Below are positions 13,567 to 25,900 of a stretch of DNA of 64,000 bases, piece by piece. Positions within the stretch are counted from its first letter, which is position 1, and every line of letters starts with the position of its first letter. Below the pieces are notes generated by a model. It was not told where the DNA came from. It ran no database searches and saw nothing but the letters and a program-made list of their open reading frames with translations. The DNA comes from Oscheius dolichura (lineage: Eukaryota; Nematoda; Chromadorea; Rhabditida; Rhabditidae). The stretch covers positions 10,168,001 through 10,232,000 of the forward strand of contig OW051497.1 in NCBI GenBank assembly GCA_932521035.1, read 5' to 3'. A program made the position numbers and the translations under genes.

Positions 13567-15733
13567 ACTCCTCACAACTATTCAAAACGGCTCGAGAGAA
13601 GCAACGCAGTGTTACCGCCGAAGAGGCAGCAGCAGCATTAGCTGACGCAGATAAAGTCATCAAGTCAAACTCGCGGTAAGTTTCCTCCTGTTTTTTTTCT
13701 CGCCCTGCTATCACAAGGGTCTCAGGGCATTATCAGTCTTGCGCAATCACACCTTCGTAAAAAGAAGGACAGGGGAACATCCCCAATGCCAATGCCCAAT
13801 TAAATTTTTTCAGAACCACACCGCCTTCGAGAAACACTCTGTCAATGCCAAATAGTCGCGCGAATAAGCCGCTAGGCTGGTTTATAGCTGACGACATCGT
13901 CGAGAAAATGGGTAGGTCGCCTCCCCTGCTGATTTATCCCTTGTCTTCCTTGTCTTCCGTCTCGTATATTTGTAATTGTGCAAAAGCGAGACAGGTGGCT
14001 ATCGTTTGTTCAGATGTTTCCGTGCGCGTATGCCCTATCCATCCTCTATCGCATTGTGGCAGACTGTAAATTGATCTGCACACATTTTAAGCACAGCTAT
14101 GCGCCGTTTATTCGTTCCCACAGTCATGGACATGTCCAATTCATACACGCCTTTAGTTATCTGTCAAACGCCTTGTCGCTCAACATTGCTCTGTTGTGTA
14201 AGACTGGTGACGGTCTATTTTTTTAGTCTTGTGTCATGGAAAGACATCACTTCCTCCTTTACAGGTGCCTCGCTGAAAGTGGAAGAATCAAAAAGCCCCG
14301 ACGATAAGAAGAAGCGCCGCACCCGTCGTGGATCGAAAAAGAACTCCGAGTCCATGACGAACCCTACGCCCAGTGAAGGAAGTGGTAAGTGTTCTGTTCC
14401 TCACGTTCCCTGATGTTTCGTGCAATATTGTTGGAAATTTTCAATTGATTTTGGTGTTTTCAGTCGCTTCCGATGATTTGTTCGAAGACAAGCAACGTGG
14501 CGAAATGCCTCGCGACGACTATTGGTACTACGATGTCGCGTCGGACGGCTACTACTACGAGCAGAACGGAGCCAAGGGCTGGCGAAGACGCATGCCCAAC
14601 TCCGCATTGCATAAGATTAAGGAACAGGTCTGTTTGTCTGTTGTTTTTCCCGGTTTTGTCAGCGTTTTTGCTTGTTCTGATAGGCCCCCGCGTCGCTGCA
14701 TTCAATGTTCTTGCTGCCTCTGTTTTGATTAAATCGCCATGTAATTAGACACACAACATTACTTGCTCGCTGGACTCTCTCTCTCTCTCTCCTCTTTAGT
14801 ATATCACGGCGATCAGACATAGTTAAACATAAACTAATTTATAGCGCGTGCTTATTATTTCTGATGAAACCCTCTCGCAGCTGGCAATTAAAATAAATTG
14901 GACTTCCTACAATCTCATTTGTCATGCTGGACGGTAGTAAACCTTGAAATTTCTAGGAAGCCGCTCAACTGGCCAACTCGCCTACTGGAAAGCCGTCCAC
15001 GTTTAGTCCCCAGACTCAAGCTCAAGTAGCTGCCCAGGCTGCCCTCCTCCAGAGCCAGCTCTTCTACCCTCCTTCCATGAAGTAAGTTAATCGTTAGAGA
15101 ACGGTTAATTTTGGTATAGCTCCAGATACTATGACCCCAGCTCCGACGGATACTTCTACGAAATGGCCTCAGTCGATGGATGGAAGCGTCGCCAGCCCAA
15201 CAGTAACAGCACCAGTTCAAGCAGCAGCAGCACGAAGGGATCAATCCTGCCTGCACCAGGTTCACCCGGATCCAGCTATGGCGCCGCTCTTGCTCGTGGG
15301 CAGATGCCCAGGACCAGGATTATCGATGACAGCAGTGCCAGCTCTTCCATCTCTGAGGACACAATCTCTACTGATCCATTTGGAGCCGACTGTGGATTCA
15401 GCTACCCGGAGCCTATCCAAAGGCCTGACCACCTTCATATGGCCGAGGCTGCCACGCTCTCTGGATTCAATGCTCAGAACTTTATCAACGATTTATCCTT
15501 CTCTGGGCTCGACACTACTAAGGTTTGTCTCTTTCTTTAAGCTTTTATTAATTTGATGCTTTTAGATGATGGGATTCAAAGCCACTACCCCTGCTGATAC
15601 CTGGGCCACTCGCTGCCACAACTGGAACATGTCCAAAGAGCTTGCCGCCTCTCCTGAGGATGACGCCATGGGACAGCTCCTCAAAGGATTGGAGAACATC
15701 TGGCAGACGCCAACTCCTGTTAAGAACCCGTAG
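13567..15733 (+). CDS. Unrecognised protein with two SDG-aromatic repeats (5' end missing)
   Basis: A spliced plus-strand gene whose family I do not recognise. Supported exons: 13567-13675 (phase 2 start, so an upstream exon must exist), about 13814-13915, about 14265-14383, about 14462-14628, about 14957-15082, about 15120-15521 and about 15566 to TAG 15731-15733. The chain is hydrophilic: an alanine-rich helix, a basic patch KKKRRTRRGSKKN, then two similar units, YWYYDVASDGYYYEQNGAKG followed by WRRRMPN, and RYYDPSSDGYFYEMASVDG followed by WKRRQPN, separated by a Gln/Ala-rich linker. A Ser-rich stretch and a C-terminal region with NLSFSGLDTTKMMGFKATTP-like sequence follow. No signal peptide or membrane segment. 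The aromatic repeats resemble a small protein- or RNA-binding module (OCRE-like in flavour only). A 3' UTR of about 520 nt follows. Nuclear or cytoplasmic localisation is inference. Confidence 0.8.
14775..14790 (+). repeat. (CT)8 microsatellite in an intron
   Basis: Simple CT dinucleotide repeat inside the intron between the two SDG-repeat exons of the 13.6-15.7 kb gene; part of the general pyrimidine bias of non-coding sequence on the coding strand. Confidence 0.9.
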
Positions 15734-16251
15734 TTAATTCATTCGTTTTCTTTAATTTATGTGTATGTATATAGGTTTCCCCCATTAGGCCATTGTACTC
15801 TACTAGTTCTTTCTCCAGAAACAATTCCCTCCCTCTGTCTGTCCTCAACACTTCCCCCGCCTTACTTAGTAGCGTCTAAATAGGCGCCAGGTGCGTCTAA
15901 GTGCTCCCCATATCTTTTTATTATACATAGAGAGAGCATGTTTTCTCTTATTTAGGGATATAGCTTTATTCTTTATTAGAATAGTTACTATAATTTGTTA
16001 GGTTGATTCCAAAAAATTTTAAAAGGGAAACTGCGGATATATTTTATTGTTATTTCCACTATTCGGGACTTTTTTTCTCTTTCCGATACACATCCTCTAG
16101 AATTCCTTTGATCATCGGGTTTCATTGTTATATGCTCCTACTTGTAGAAGAGGCATATTATTTGATGTATAATATGAGAGAAGTGATAGTAGCTTTCACT
16201 CTACGGTAACCCTCGTCGGATGTTGTCACGGATACAGTTTGCTCTTACCAA

Positions 16252-16257
16252 AATAAA
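16252..16257 (+). terminator. AATAAA polyadenylation signal of the 13.6-15.7 kb gene
   Basis: Canonical AATAAA about 520 nt after the TAG at 15733, with no earlier canonical signal seen, so it is the likely 3' end of the plus-strand transcript. Confidence 0.6.
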
Positions 16258-17166
16258 GTTCCTTCCTGTTAATTCATTTCTCGTCTATTCTGAGAATAGG
16301 TGCAAGTGAATGGGATCATTACATGACATAAATCAGAAAAGGCGGATTAGTCTGAGTCGGTCAAATCCCGATGTTTGGATTAGCACCTTTAGAGGTGGAA
16401 CCCTTTAGCTCTCATCAATCACACCAAAGTGGATAGGCCAGAAAGTATAAAGAAGCCAAAAATGATGTGAACCTTGTTATGCTTATGGAAATTTCTGAGC
16501 AAAACAACCGGAGGTCGTCCTTTTCAATTCATCTGATCGGGGAATGATCAACGTAATCCGTTCATGAACCATGGACTATTTGGACCAACATCTCTCGTAC
16601 TACTACATCACAGTTCCGAAACAGTCAAGGGGGCAGACTTGTGATACAGATGATCTAAATGTTGGAAGATTAGGTGGGGGTTTCAGGTCTTGTGATATTT
16701 TAGAAAAGAAAAACATACAACAGGAAGGAATTGTTCCAAGCCCACGCATGTATCTAGGGAAAAGGCAGGGAGAGCAGTTTTTCTTATATTCGTAAGACAA
16801 TATCTATACTAAACGGTGTACATTTTTTTAATTAAAAATAAGCCTGAAGCGGGAGCTCGTCCTATAGGTCCCTTCAAATTATCACGTCATATAAAACCAA
16901 TGTTTTCTTACTGAAAATGATAATCTCTACGTTTTTTCTAAAACTTTTTGCTTCCAGGAGTACAAATTTAATCTCCAGACACTTGTCCAGACGCGCAAAA
17001 AGGTCACACGTTACACTGTGAACTTTCCTCCCTTTGAAATGAACTTCTACCGACGTAGCAACCTTTAGAGGGGTGGAGGACGTACCCTTTTCACGTGTAT
17101 TTCATTCCTGATCTTATCGTGTTGGTCTCAAAATGGGAAGGGAGGGGAATGCGAATAGATATATTA
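16258..17166. other. Convergent intergenic region
   Basis: About 0.9 kb between the polyadenylation signals of two convergent genes. AT-rich, with short open frames lacking any domain. Nothing further is supported. Confidence 0.5.
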
Positions 17167-17172
17167 TTTATT
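17167..17172 (-). terminator. AATAAA polyadenylation signal of daam-1
   Basis: TTTATT on the plus strand, i.e. AATAAA on the minus strand, about 95 nt after the daam-1 stop at 17269-17267. Confidence 0.6.
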
Positions 17173-17266
17173 ATGTCACAACTATTTTTTGTCCATTATA
17201 TACAAAGAGAGATGAATATGGTAAAGCTGATCCAAGACCATTGGGAATGTGATAAATGAGCGATAC

Positions 17267-20200
17267 TTATGACTTAGCGGCACGGGTTTTTTTGGTCACT
17301 CGGAAGGAAGTCCGCAGCCTGCTGAGGTCTTCTCGGAAGATGTCGCCAGACTGGAGAGCGCTGATAAGTTGCTCGAAGTCTTTTTCTTTCTCACGGCGGC
17401 GATCTGAAAATTCCACGTGTAATTGCTCCCCGTTCCCTCGTTACTTTTTTTAGCGAAGTAGCTTCTAGCAATCGTCTGCTTTTTGACCTTCTCAATTTCT
17501 TCATTTTCCTGCCATTGCTGATGGTGGCATTCCTCCAACTGGTTGAGGAAACGGGACATAATCGAGAACACCTCCTCCGGGGGAGTTTGGGGAGCGATTT
17601 TAAAGAGACGAACACACTCGTTGTACTGAAACGAAGCCTTGTTGGAGGCAGCTACTCTATTTACCTTCGTCTTCATTTCCGTAAACTGTTTATCAAGGGC
17701 ACTGTAATCGCTGGTTGCTGAGGCGATGAACTGTTTCGCCATCGACACAAAACGATCCTAAGCTTGTCGGTTAAGCGTCTTACAACCTGGTCAACTAACC
17801 TTCTTCTCATTTTTGTTTTCATCTGTAGTTTCGGCGTTTTTCTGCGAAGTCACGAAATGAAGTTCGGTTCGTACAATTTGAATGGCCTGCTCCAAGCTGC
17901 GTATTTCAGTTTGTGTATCTGCTTGACTAAAATTATACAACTGGAAATAATTTGAACGTTTGGATTACTTATATCTAGCAGCTTCAAAGACAGAGGCCAG
18001 GTCTCTCTTGAGTTTGGTCATATCTGGGGACTTCTTATCAATCCAAGAGAGGAGGTAGTGGATTAGATTTCGGTCGGCTCTGCTCGAATACTTTACTTCT
18101 GTCAAGCGAGTTAGGGAATTCAGATCAAAACCTGGAAAGTACGTTTTGATGAATATGTTACTGTTGATACCGTAAGCGTTTCCATTCCTCTTTCCGTAAT
18201 TCAAAAAGTTTCCTGTAGCTAAAACCAAGGAGAGGTACTGCTTGAGTCGTTTACATGTGGACATGGCAATAGATGCCTTCTGTACGGCAGAGATTCCTGG
18301 CTGGAGAGCCTCAATCCTATCCTTATATGTCCTGATAATGTGGAGACATCGCAGACGTTGCTCAAATCGAGGGATCCTACAAAACTTTGTTTTCGAATAT
18401 GCAAATTCTTACTGCGCCACTTCGTACATATATCTGTCTGCCAGAGCCAAGACCTGAGCGGATTTGTTTCTGTTTACAGCTTCGTTTATAGCTACCACTT
18501 CCTCTTTCGTCGGAACAAACTTCAGCATCTGGCAAAACAAGAAGTATCCCGTAGGCAAGAAATTCTACCTGCTCTATCATATCCTTGGGAAGCTTTCCCT
18601 GCTCATCCATACTCAACAAAGCCGACTTTATCTCCTTGTGAGTGAGCTTTAGCTTCGACAACATAATGGTACAGTTTTGAAAGCGGCGAGAGTCGATGAC
18701 AGAGACCTGGTGGTTTCATTATTTCGAAAATAGGGAAGTCCTACTTGAGTTTCTCGTCTTTTCTGTAAAGTTCCATAAATGGTATCAGCATCGTCATTAT
18801 TATGTGAAGAAGAAGCAGCAAAGATGTGTTCGATTTCAGACAAATCCAGCTAAATACCAGTTCTAGAAGCGTCTCTACGCATTTATTTACCTGTTTGTAC
18901 ATTTTCTCATCGTCAATATGCTCCCAGATAGTTCCTTTAGCCTTCTCCTGGTTAAGCTTAGACCAGTTTAGAGATTTAGTCGGTTGAGACGGCTTTGGGA
19001 CCTTCTTTTGCACCTAAATCGAGAAAGATTAGTCAAAGTAGAAGATTAAATTTACTTCTTGCGTAGGGAGCTTCATTCCCAAGAGTGGTGGAGGAGGCGG
19101 AGGAGCCATGGGAGCACAGACTGGGGGAAGAACGGGAGTAGGGGAAGGACAGGGGTCGGAAGGCAGGGAAGAGAGGGAAGATATACTGAAAATAGGATAT
19201 TACAGGGCAAATACAAGCTGTCTCACCCGCTTGACACACTGGACCGTCCATCACTAGCATCTGCTAGCCGATTTTCCAATTCAATGTTGCGCAGCTTCTC
19301 CTGTTCCAACTCTTCTTTAACCTTTTCCAATTCCCTCTCCACCATTTCATAATCACACTGAGTTTGTATTCTAAAAAGATAAACTAGAACTGAAATAAGA
19401 TTAAACTGACCGAGACAAGACGTCGCCCATGTCGATGATTCCAGTGATAGGCTTTCTCACGTCTGTTATAGCATCGATAGTTGTTTGCAATGTGAGTTGT
19501 TGAAGAATCAGATCAAATAGTTTCCAAAGAGGCACATGCCTCTCATCACTAGGGACCTAGACATAACAGTCTATTCATCACAACAAGGCCAAAAGATTAC
19601 CATAAATAGATGTTGAAGGAGGGAAATAAAATGTGGCAGGGCCAGACTTGTTGCCAATTTTTCATGAAGCGCCTCAGCCATGCCAACAACACTGTCGAAG
19701 TCAACAGGTGACGAAGCCCCAGAATCTTCGGATGCCCCACTAAAACAGAGGGAATCACTTTGATCAGATCATCCCCTACCTGAGAGTTAGTTCGTCTTCT
19801 TTCCTCATCATTTCAAATAAGTCAATATGATCCTCAAGCCGGGAAGAAGCTGATTCCTTAGCTTGCCCTAGGGCCGTCTCAATACCCAGCATGAGCAACT
19901 CAAATCGGAGATGAGCTCGAAACTGGACGGAGTTCTGAAAGGAACACACATCAAAAAAGACAAAAAGTAAGCGGTAAGGATCAAAATGTACTGACCCTGC
20001 CGAAATGACCGGAAATCCCGAAATGGCAGCCGGCTAAAATTTACGCGGGCTAGTTAATCAAACGGAGATTACGCTTTAGCGTCCAACCTAATGGCAGATG
20101 CTTTTAACAAATGATTCTTCTCGAAAGATGAATACGGTAGTTGGCGCGTGTGACAAGTGAGGGCAATTCTGGCTGACCAACCCATGTGCGTGACCAGAAA

Positions 20201-22929
20201 TTGTTGCCAATCAGCTGGCAGATGCCATTTAAAACCATAAAGATCATGTTTGGTAAGATGGGCCATAATCCGCGGTTAAAGGGTTTACCTCAGCTCCTCC
20301 GTTTCTTAAAAGGGCGTTGAATAGTCCAAGAATAGCAGTTCGGACACGGTCAGTCTCGCGATCTGTCATAAATCTTCAAAAAACTTCTCGTTGACACAAG
20401 CTTAAAAAATGTAGCTACCTTTTGTGAAAATCGTGCACGAGGTGTTGAAATCTTGTTCGTTCGCAGAGGGCCTCGGTTACCTGGATTGTTACGAAAGCGT
20501 CTGGTTGTTGTGGGGATGCATACCTGAGTGAGGGCGGTCAGTACCCGCTGATGTCCCTCGTCGACAAAACACAATCCGGAGAGGACCTCGACAGCGGCCA
20601 CCTGGAAGAAACTGTAAAAATGATCGGATGAGAGCTGCACAAACAGCATGCTTTGACATGACCGTAAACGTGCATTTCTGAACCCAGAACTTGAAGAAAG
20701 GAATCCGCATGAATTGCAAATTCTAAGGAAGAAATAGGCAAAAGGGTGGCTGAAGTTGCCCAGCCTCAATTTGAGAAAGAACCTTGAGGTCATTATGAGG
20801 ACTGTGAGATGGTTAACATTCCGGCGGCGATTAGGGAGGTCGTCTTTGGGAATCCGAACACCTCCACGTGCAGCATGTAAACAATCACATTGAATGTCGT
20901 TACTGGTCGTCTCCGGACCGGTATGAGCCGGAAATGACCGTACGGCAATCACAAAAGGGCTCCATTCTTTTGAGGCACACGCGGAGGAACACGTAAAAGT
21001 CAACAGAGGGCAAACAATAAACTGTTGGAGTCCGCTTTCACAATCTCTGGCAAAAACAGAACTACTAGCCGGCGCGGAACCAACTAGACACAATGCGAGA
21101 ATTTGACGAAATTGTACATCTGGATTTTAATTGTCTGCTTACACCTACCTTACACTTTGCGTCCTCAAAACCAATGGACCGAGCAATAGCCTCGAGAGAT
21201 TCGTCGCTACCAAGCACAGCTTGTCGGCCACTCTGAAAAGTAGAGCATAAGAAAGTCTGACAAGGTTTTGGGGGTGGAATAGGTAGGCTAATTGGGAGAG
21301 GGAAACCTCTAGAAGTAATCCAATCCCCTGAAGACAACTAACAACTCATGCAAAGGATCAAATAAAGCAGAACGCCCAAATTGGGAGGTGTTCAATAATT
21401 GAAGACAGTCAGGAGGCAACTGGACCCCGGTTCAAGCCGGAATGCTCAGAGGGGTTTAGATCTTTTTAGAGACCCGCGAAATCGAGCTGAATCCGAATAT
21501 CAAACAAAACAGTCGCGGTCAGTGGCTAAACGGCAGTTCAAGATGGCTTTTGTTTTCTTTAAAGACACAAAGACGAGAAACAAAGGATACAATTACAGCG
21601 GGGAAGGAGAAAAAAGACTGACCTCTGAATTGAGAAGAGCTCTGAATGCACAGAGAAGAAGGAAGGCGGCGCTCTGACTGCCCGGCGTATTGTGGCAGTT
21701 GCTGAGGGCTGTGCAGAGAAGTTCTAGTCCGGATAATTCCAAGAAAGAAGAAAGTGAACTAAAAAAGATAATAAATCATAGGGGAGCGACCTTGCAAGTT
21801 GATTTAAGATTTGCCTGAAGCCATCGGCCGGACGCGCGCAAAAGCGATGCCTTCGCGCCAATTGTCTTTTTAACTTGCCGCCCTATGCAAACGACACATT
21901 TTGGGAAGGCCATAAAGAACATCCTCCTCATACGGATCATTACCAATCCATGGTTAGTTGATCGTCGAACGCACCTTTCTCTTTGTGTCCGGAGAGCAAT
22001 AACAAGACGTTGTAGGCTAGACAATTCAGGTGGCGATTGCCTGAGAGAATCCAAGAGGCGGTCAACGTCCTCCTCAAGTTGGCCCTGAAAATGCTTTTCT
22101 TTGATAAGCATCAATTCAAACAGCACGGTCATGGCCGAGCCAAATAGAACGTGAGAAGCCCCCTTCTCATTAGCGCAGAGCTTGCAAATAGTACCGCACG
22201 GCAAACCTAAAAGATGGGAAAACGGGCGACCTCATACGACCGATGATGTTCGGGAGAGAGACCGGAGGCAGTAAAATTTTAAACTGTCGCGTTGTGTTAC
22301 CCAAAAGCGCATTATCACACACACACACACAATTGGTATCCCCTGTGCCAAGGATATGTGAGGTTGCCAACAGGCCACATGGCTAGGTCTATCATTAATA
22401 TCAAGATCGTGTCGGCACATCTGTGAATCCGGACAACTTCGTTGCTTTAATAACAGCGTTATACCAAAGGAATGCCCGCATTCCCATGCAGCTTTTCATT
22501 AGTCGAATCACGCCCGTTGGATTCTATTTTTTGTCTTAGGAAGTCCAAATCGGGTGTGTTTTTTACGCAGTGCAAACAGCGATCGCTTCCGAACGCAAGA
22601 TTAAAAAATGTTCCCGAACCATGTACGAAGGGATCCTTACCGTTTTGGATACAAGAAGGGCTAGTTTCTTCTCATTGGAGCAGGAGAGCAGCTCTTTCCT
22701 CTTGTCTTCCGCCAGACCCAGCTCTTCCACAAATTTACTAAAAGCATCGTGAAGTTTGCCTAAATCTCTTGTTAGACCGTAAATCATTGGATCTTACCTT
22801 CATCGCTAAATTCGGCAATCAAGTCGGTAATATCGTTATTGTTCATCTCGGGGGCGTCCTTATCCCGCTCCTTGTAGAAGCAGGACGTGACTCTATCCAC
22901 CCAATCTTGAAATGGTATCCAATCCATCT
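17267..22929 (-). CDS. daam-1: DAAM-type diaphanous-related formin
   Basis: Actin nucleator/elongator released from autoinhibition by Rho GTPases and Dishevelled-type signals. About 21 exons give roughly 990 residues (human DAAM1 1078). Start ATG 22929 directly follows TTTACAG. Order: GTPase-binding domain ([16 protein letters not shown], exons 22798-22929 and 22641-22759), FH3 armadillo region ([54 protein letters not shown]), dimerisation/coiled coil (19228-19370), a short FH1 with one run of six prolines (19056-19185), FH2 from [18 protein letters not shown] through [20 protein letters not shown] to the hallmark [20 protein letters not shown] (about 17969-18376), a coiled coil, and the DAD ([24 protein letters not shown]) in the last exon, stop 17269-17267. 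Most introns are 35-50 nt; those inside the FH3 region reach 540 nt. The FH1 is much shorter than in vertebrate DAAMs. Confidence 0.93.
22316..22331. repeat. (CA)n microsatellite
   Basis: Eight CA dinucleotides inside the daam-1 intron between the GTPase-binding and FH3 exons. Confidence 0.9.
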
Positions 22930-25900
22930 GTAAACGAGGATAAATATAATAGTAGGCTTTAGCAGAGGAGAGGAATAAACAGCAGGAATGAGCGAGAGCG
23001 AAAAATGAGAGTCTACTGCCCATAGATCAACACGATGGCAGGGTTATGTCTCTGCAAATTGGGAAGAAGAACAAGAGAAAACAGAAATGGCATAATTAGG
23101 AGGAAAAAAATATGAGATAATAGCTTGATATAAAAGTGCGAATGTGGATGACGGCAGCGATGATGGATGGGTCAGCAGGCACAAGATGGGTATCGAAACC
23201 GCCCGCCGATCCAAGCAACTGGACTTTCTCATGTTCATATTAATATATTGCTCCTTCACAAAATGCGCTACTCTCTGGTCAGCTGCTGGCCAGGATGGAA
23301 GTAGATATCGTATCGCTTCGACGACTTTTTTTGCTGCCATACTACTGTCGGCGCCTAGGCGCGTATCTCGCTCTCTCTCAAATGATCCATTGCGCCCTGC
23401 TGAGATTCGCTCTCATTATGTACTATTCTTTGCAGAAGACACAAGAAATATGACTGGGCTAAAGTAAACAATGCTGGCAATAGCCGGGAAAAGGGAGTAA
23501 TGGATATTGCAAGAAAATACCTAGTCCTCGGCTGATGAGAGGTAAAAATGAGACCACACATTGAGGAATCTATGGATATCATGCCTGAGGAGTCAAAATG
23601 AAAAGAAGGTCGCCAAGGCGGCAAGGGATCGTAAACATGAACTTAAGTCTATAATTACCTGCGTAATACTTGTCAAATGGCACGCGGTGGAGTGCGCCAA
23701 GGTTGACAGACAAGCACAGATTTGCATTTTTGTCCCTCTAGTATTAATAGGTCTTGGATAGATACAGTCACTTTTATGAAAAGTGGGAGAAAATTCTATG
23801 GATGCGAAGTCGTTGACGCACAAAAGGATATGAGCTGAAGACGGCGTGAAGAGAATAATCATCCAAATCCACAAAAGAAGAAACGGAATAGGGTCGACGA
23901 CCCCCTGTGGACTCTTTGAAGGTTCGAATTGGAATTGGCGGGGATTGAGTTCCCGAAAACTGTAGGGAGGCCGAGAGCAGACTATCTGCGACAGGTGCGC
24001 GGCAAAGGCGCCTAAAAAGCACTGGCCTTGGGGTCTATTCGACAGCTGAATAGAAACCAAAAAATTGACGTTTAACTCTCAAGGCTGATAATGTGGAATG
24101 GATGAATTTTTGCCAAGAAGATGACGGCGGTCAACCGGTATTCTCAACAACAGAAGTGACTCGGCCAAAGTCGAAAATCGAGGGATCGCGGAGGCACGCG
24201 GTAGAGATCTATTGTAACTAGTTCAATTTCCAACTGTGTAGGAGATTCTGCCTGTCTCCCTTTGAGAATAACGGGGCAAGTATAATTATTTACGCAAGGA
24301 GAAAAAAGAGGAAAAGCGGCGTATAAGGTTAGACGCACACCCCATACGGAAGGAGCAGTCCCGGTGCTTGGACCGGTAGTAGTGATCGGGAACAAACACC
24401 ATTTCCGGGCAAAACCTCTGCCAAGCAGCAGCTGCGCGAGAAAAGGAACTTGAATTTTTTGCTTTTCCCCCTTGACAATTCATTTACATAAAAGGCGGCT
24501 TCGAGAAAAGGGGGGATAGAGATGAGAGCGACCACGCGGCCTTGGATGGCGAGTCGTTTGAGAACGGTTTTACCGCATTTTGGCACGACGGCGCTTTCAT
24601 CTTAAGTTATAGGTTATAAAAAAAGTCAGAGCTTCAATTAGAGTTGGCTGACCTCCAATTCAGATGGTCAACGGCATCCTCATGCAATTATGCCTGTAGA
24701 GGTCAAAACCATCTGTGGGAACTGTGCAGTTAGAGACTGGCCGGCTCCAGTTGTCAATTACAGTTGGGGGCAGTAAATAGGAGGGAATAGAGACCCGATG
24801 TGAATAACCAGGGTACAATGAATCCCCCCGTAGATTGAGAACAACAGATGACAAACATACGGGAGCGAGCTCCCTTTCTCTCTACAAAAGGTGTGCCAAC
24901 CGGAGGGCCGAAGGGGGGTCTCGTTGATAGACACACAGTGGTGAACCCGCCTGGTTTGGATCAAGAAGACGCTTGCAGCTGGATTCTTGGTGGTTTTTTT
25001 CAGCTATGAAGGATCTTTTTCCGGATACGGAGAGAAAGTGCGGAAGGCGAGAGTGTCAAGGGCTCTTGATCGTCCCATAGAAATCTGCGCCCTCGAGCGG
25101 CGTCACGGAGCCATGCGTTGCCGTAAAACCAGGCGCCGACCTCAGGTATCCTTCTCTTCTTTTCTTTTCTTGCAGATGCAGGAGTGGAAAGATGGTCAAA
25201 AGATGACAAAAGAATAGCTAAAGGGACATTAGTGCGGGAAAAGGGGGGTTCCTACAGGTTCCTCTAGTCTAGTTGTATTTGGATCAAAAGCCGTAAGGCC
25301 ATTGAGGGAAAAGACATGCCTATTGGGCACTGCATCCGAGAACTATATGATAAAAGAAGAGAAGTGTAACTGATTGCCATTTCGAAGGCGAATTGGAAAC
25401 TGATCTGAGGCAATCTTGTTGTGCAGAGTTGGACAGGGGAGCGGAAGGAAGAGGATAGTGAGGAGGAACCGGTACAAACCTCCCCATAACTAGCATCAGC
25501 TTTGTTTTCTTGACTGTCCGGGACTGTAAAGGATTTCCCACAACTGGGGAAAGGCAGGGGCTAATTGTTGTGGGAGTTAGGTCTCGGTACTTTACCCACA
25601 AGCTTGAAGAGAGCGCGACCGGATAATAATTACACGCAAGATTACCGAAAAGTGAAAATAGCAGAAAAAAGAATAGCTGAACCAGTGGGGGAGAGAGAAG
25701 CAGGAGGTGAAATGACTATGGCACAAGGATTTAGAATTCCGGAACCGGTCGGATCCCACCATCGCTGTCGCCAAAGGCGATCAGTTTCTGAATAGAGAGC
25801 GACAGTGAAGAACAGCCGTTTTTGACAGCCCACACAGGGGATAAGCCGCGTGTTCAAAGAAAATTCTTTTCCTCTTTCTCTCTCCTAGTTCGACCCTATG

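Noticed and set aside
20350-21093. 247-codon open frame on the minus strand
   Set aside because: It runs straight through three daam-1 exons and their introns in a different frame from the FH3 coding frame; composition is intron-like and no domain is visible.
23044-23340. Minus-strand open frame beginning MAAKKVVEAIRYLLPSWPAA as an extra daam-1 exon
   Set aside because: The acceptor directly before ATG 22929 already gives a complete GTPase-binding start; the frame turns into low-complexity sequence and has no match to DAAM N-termini.
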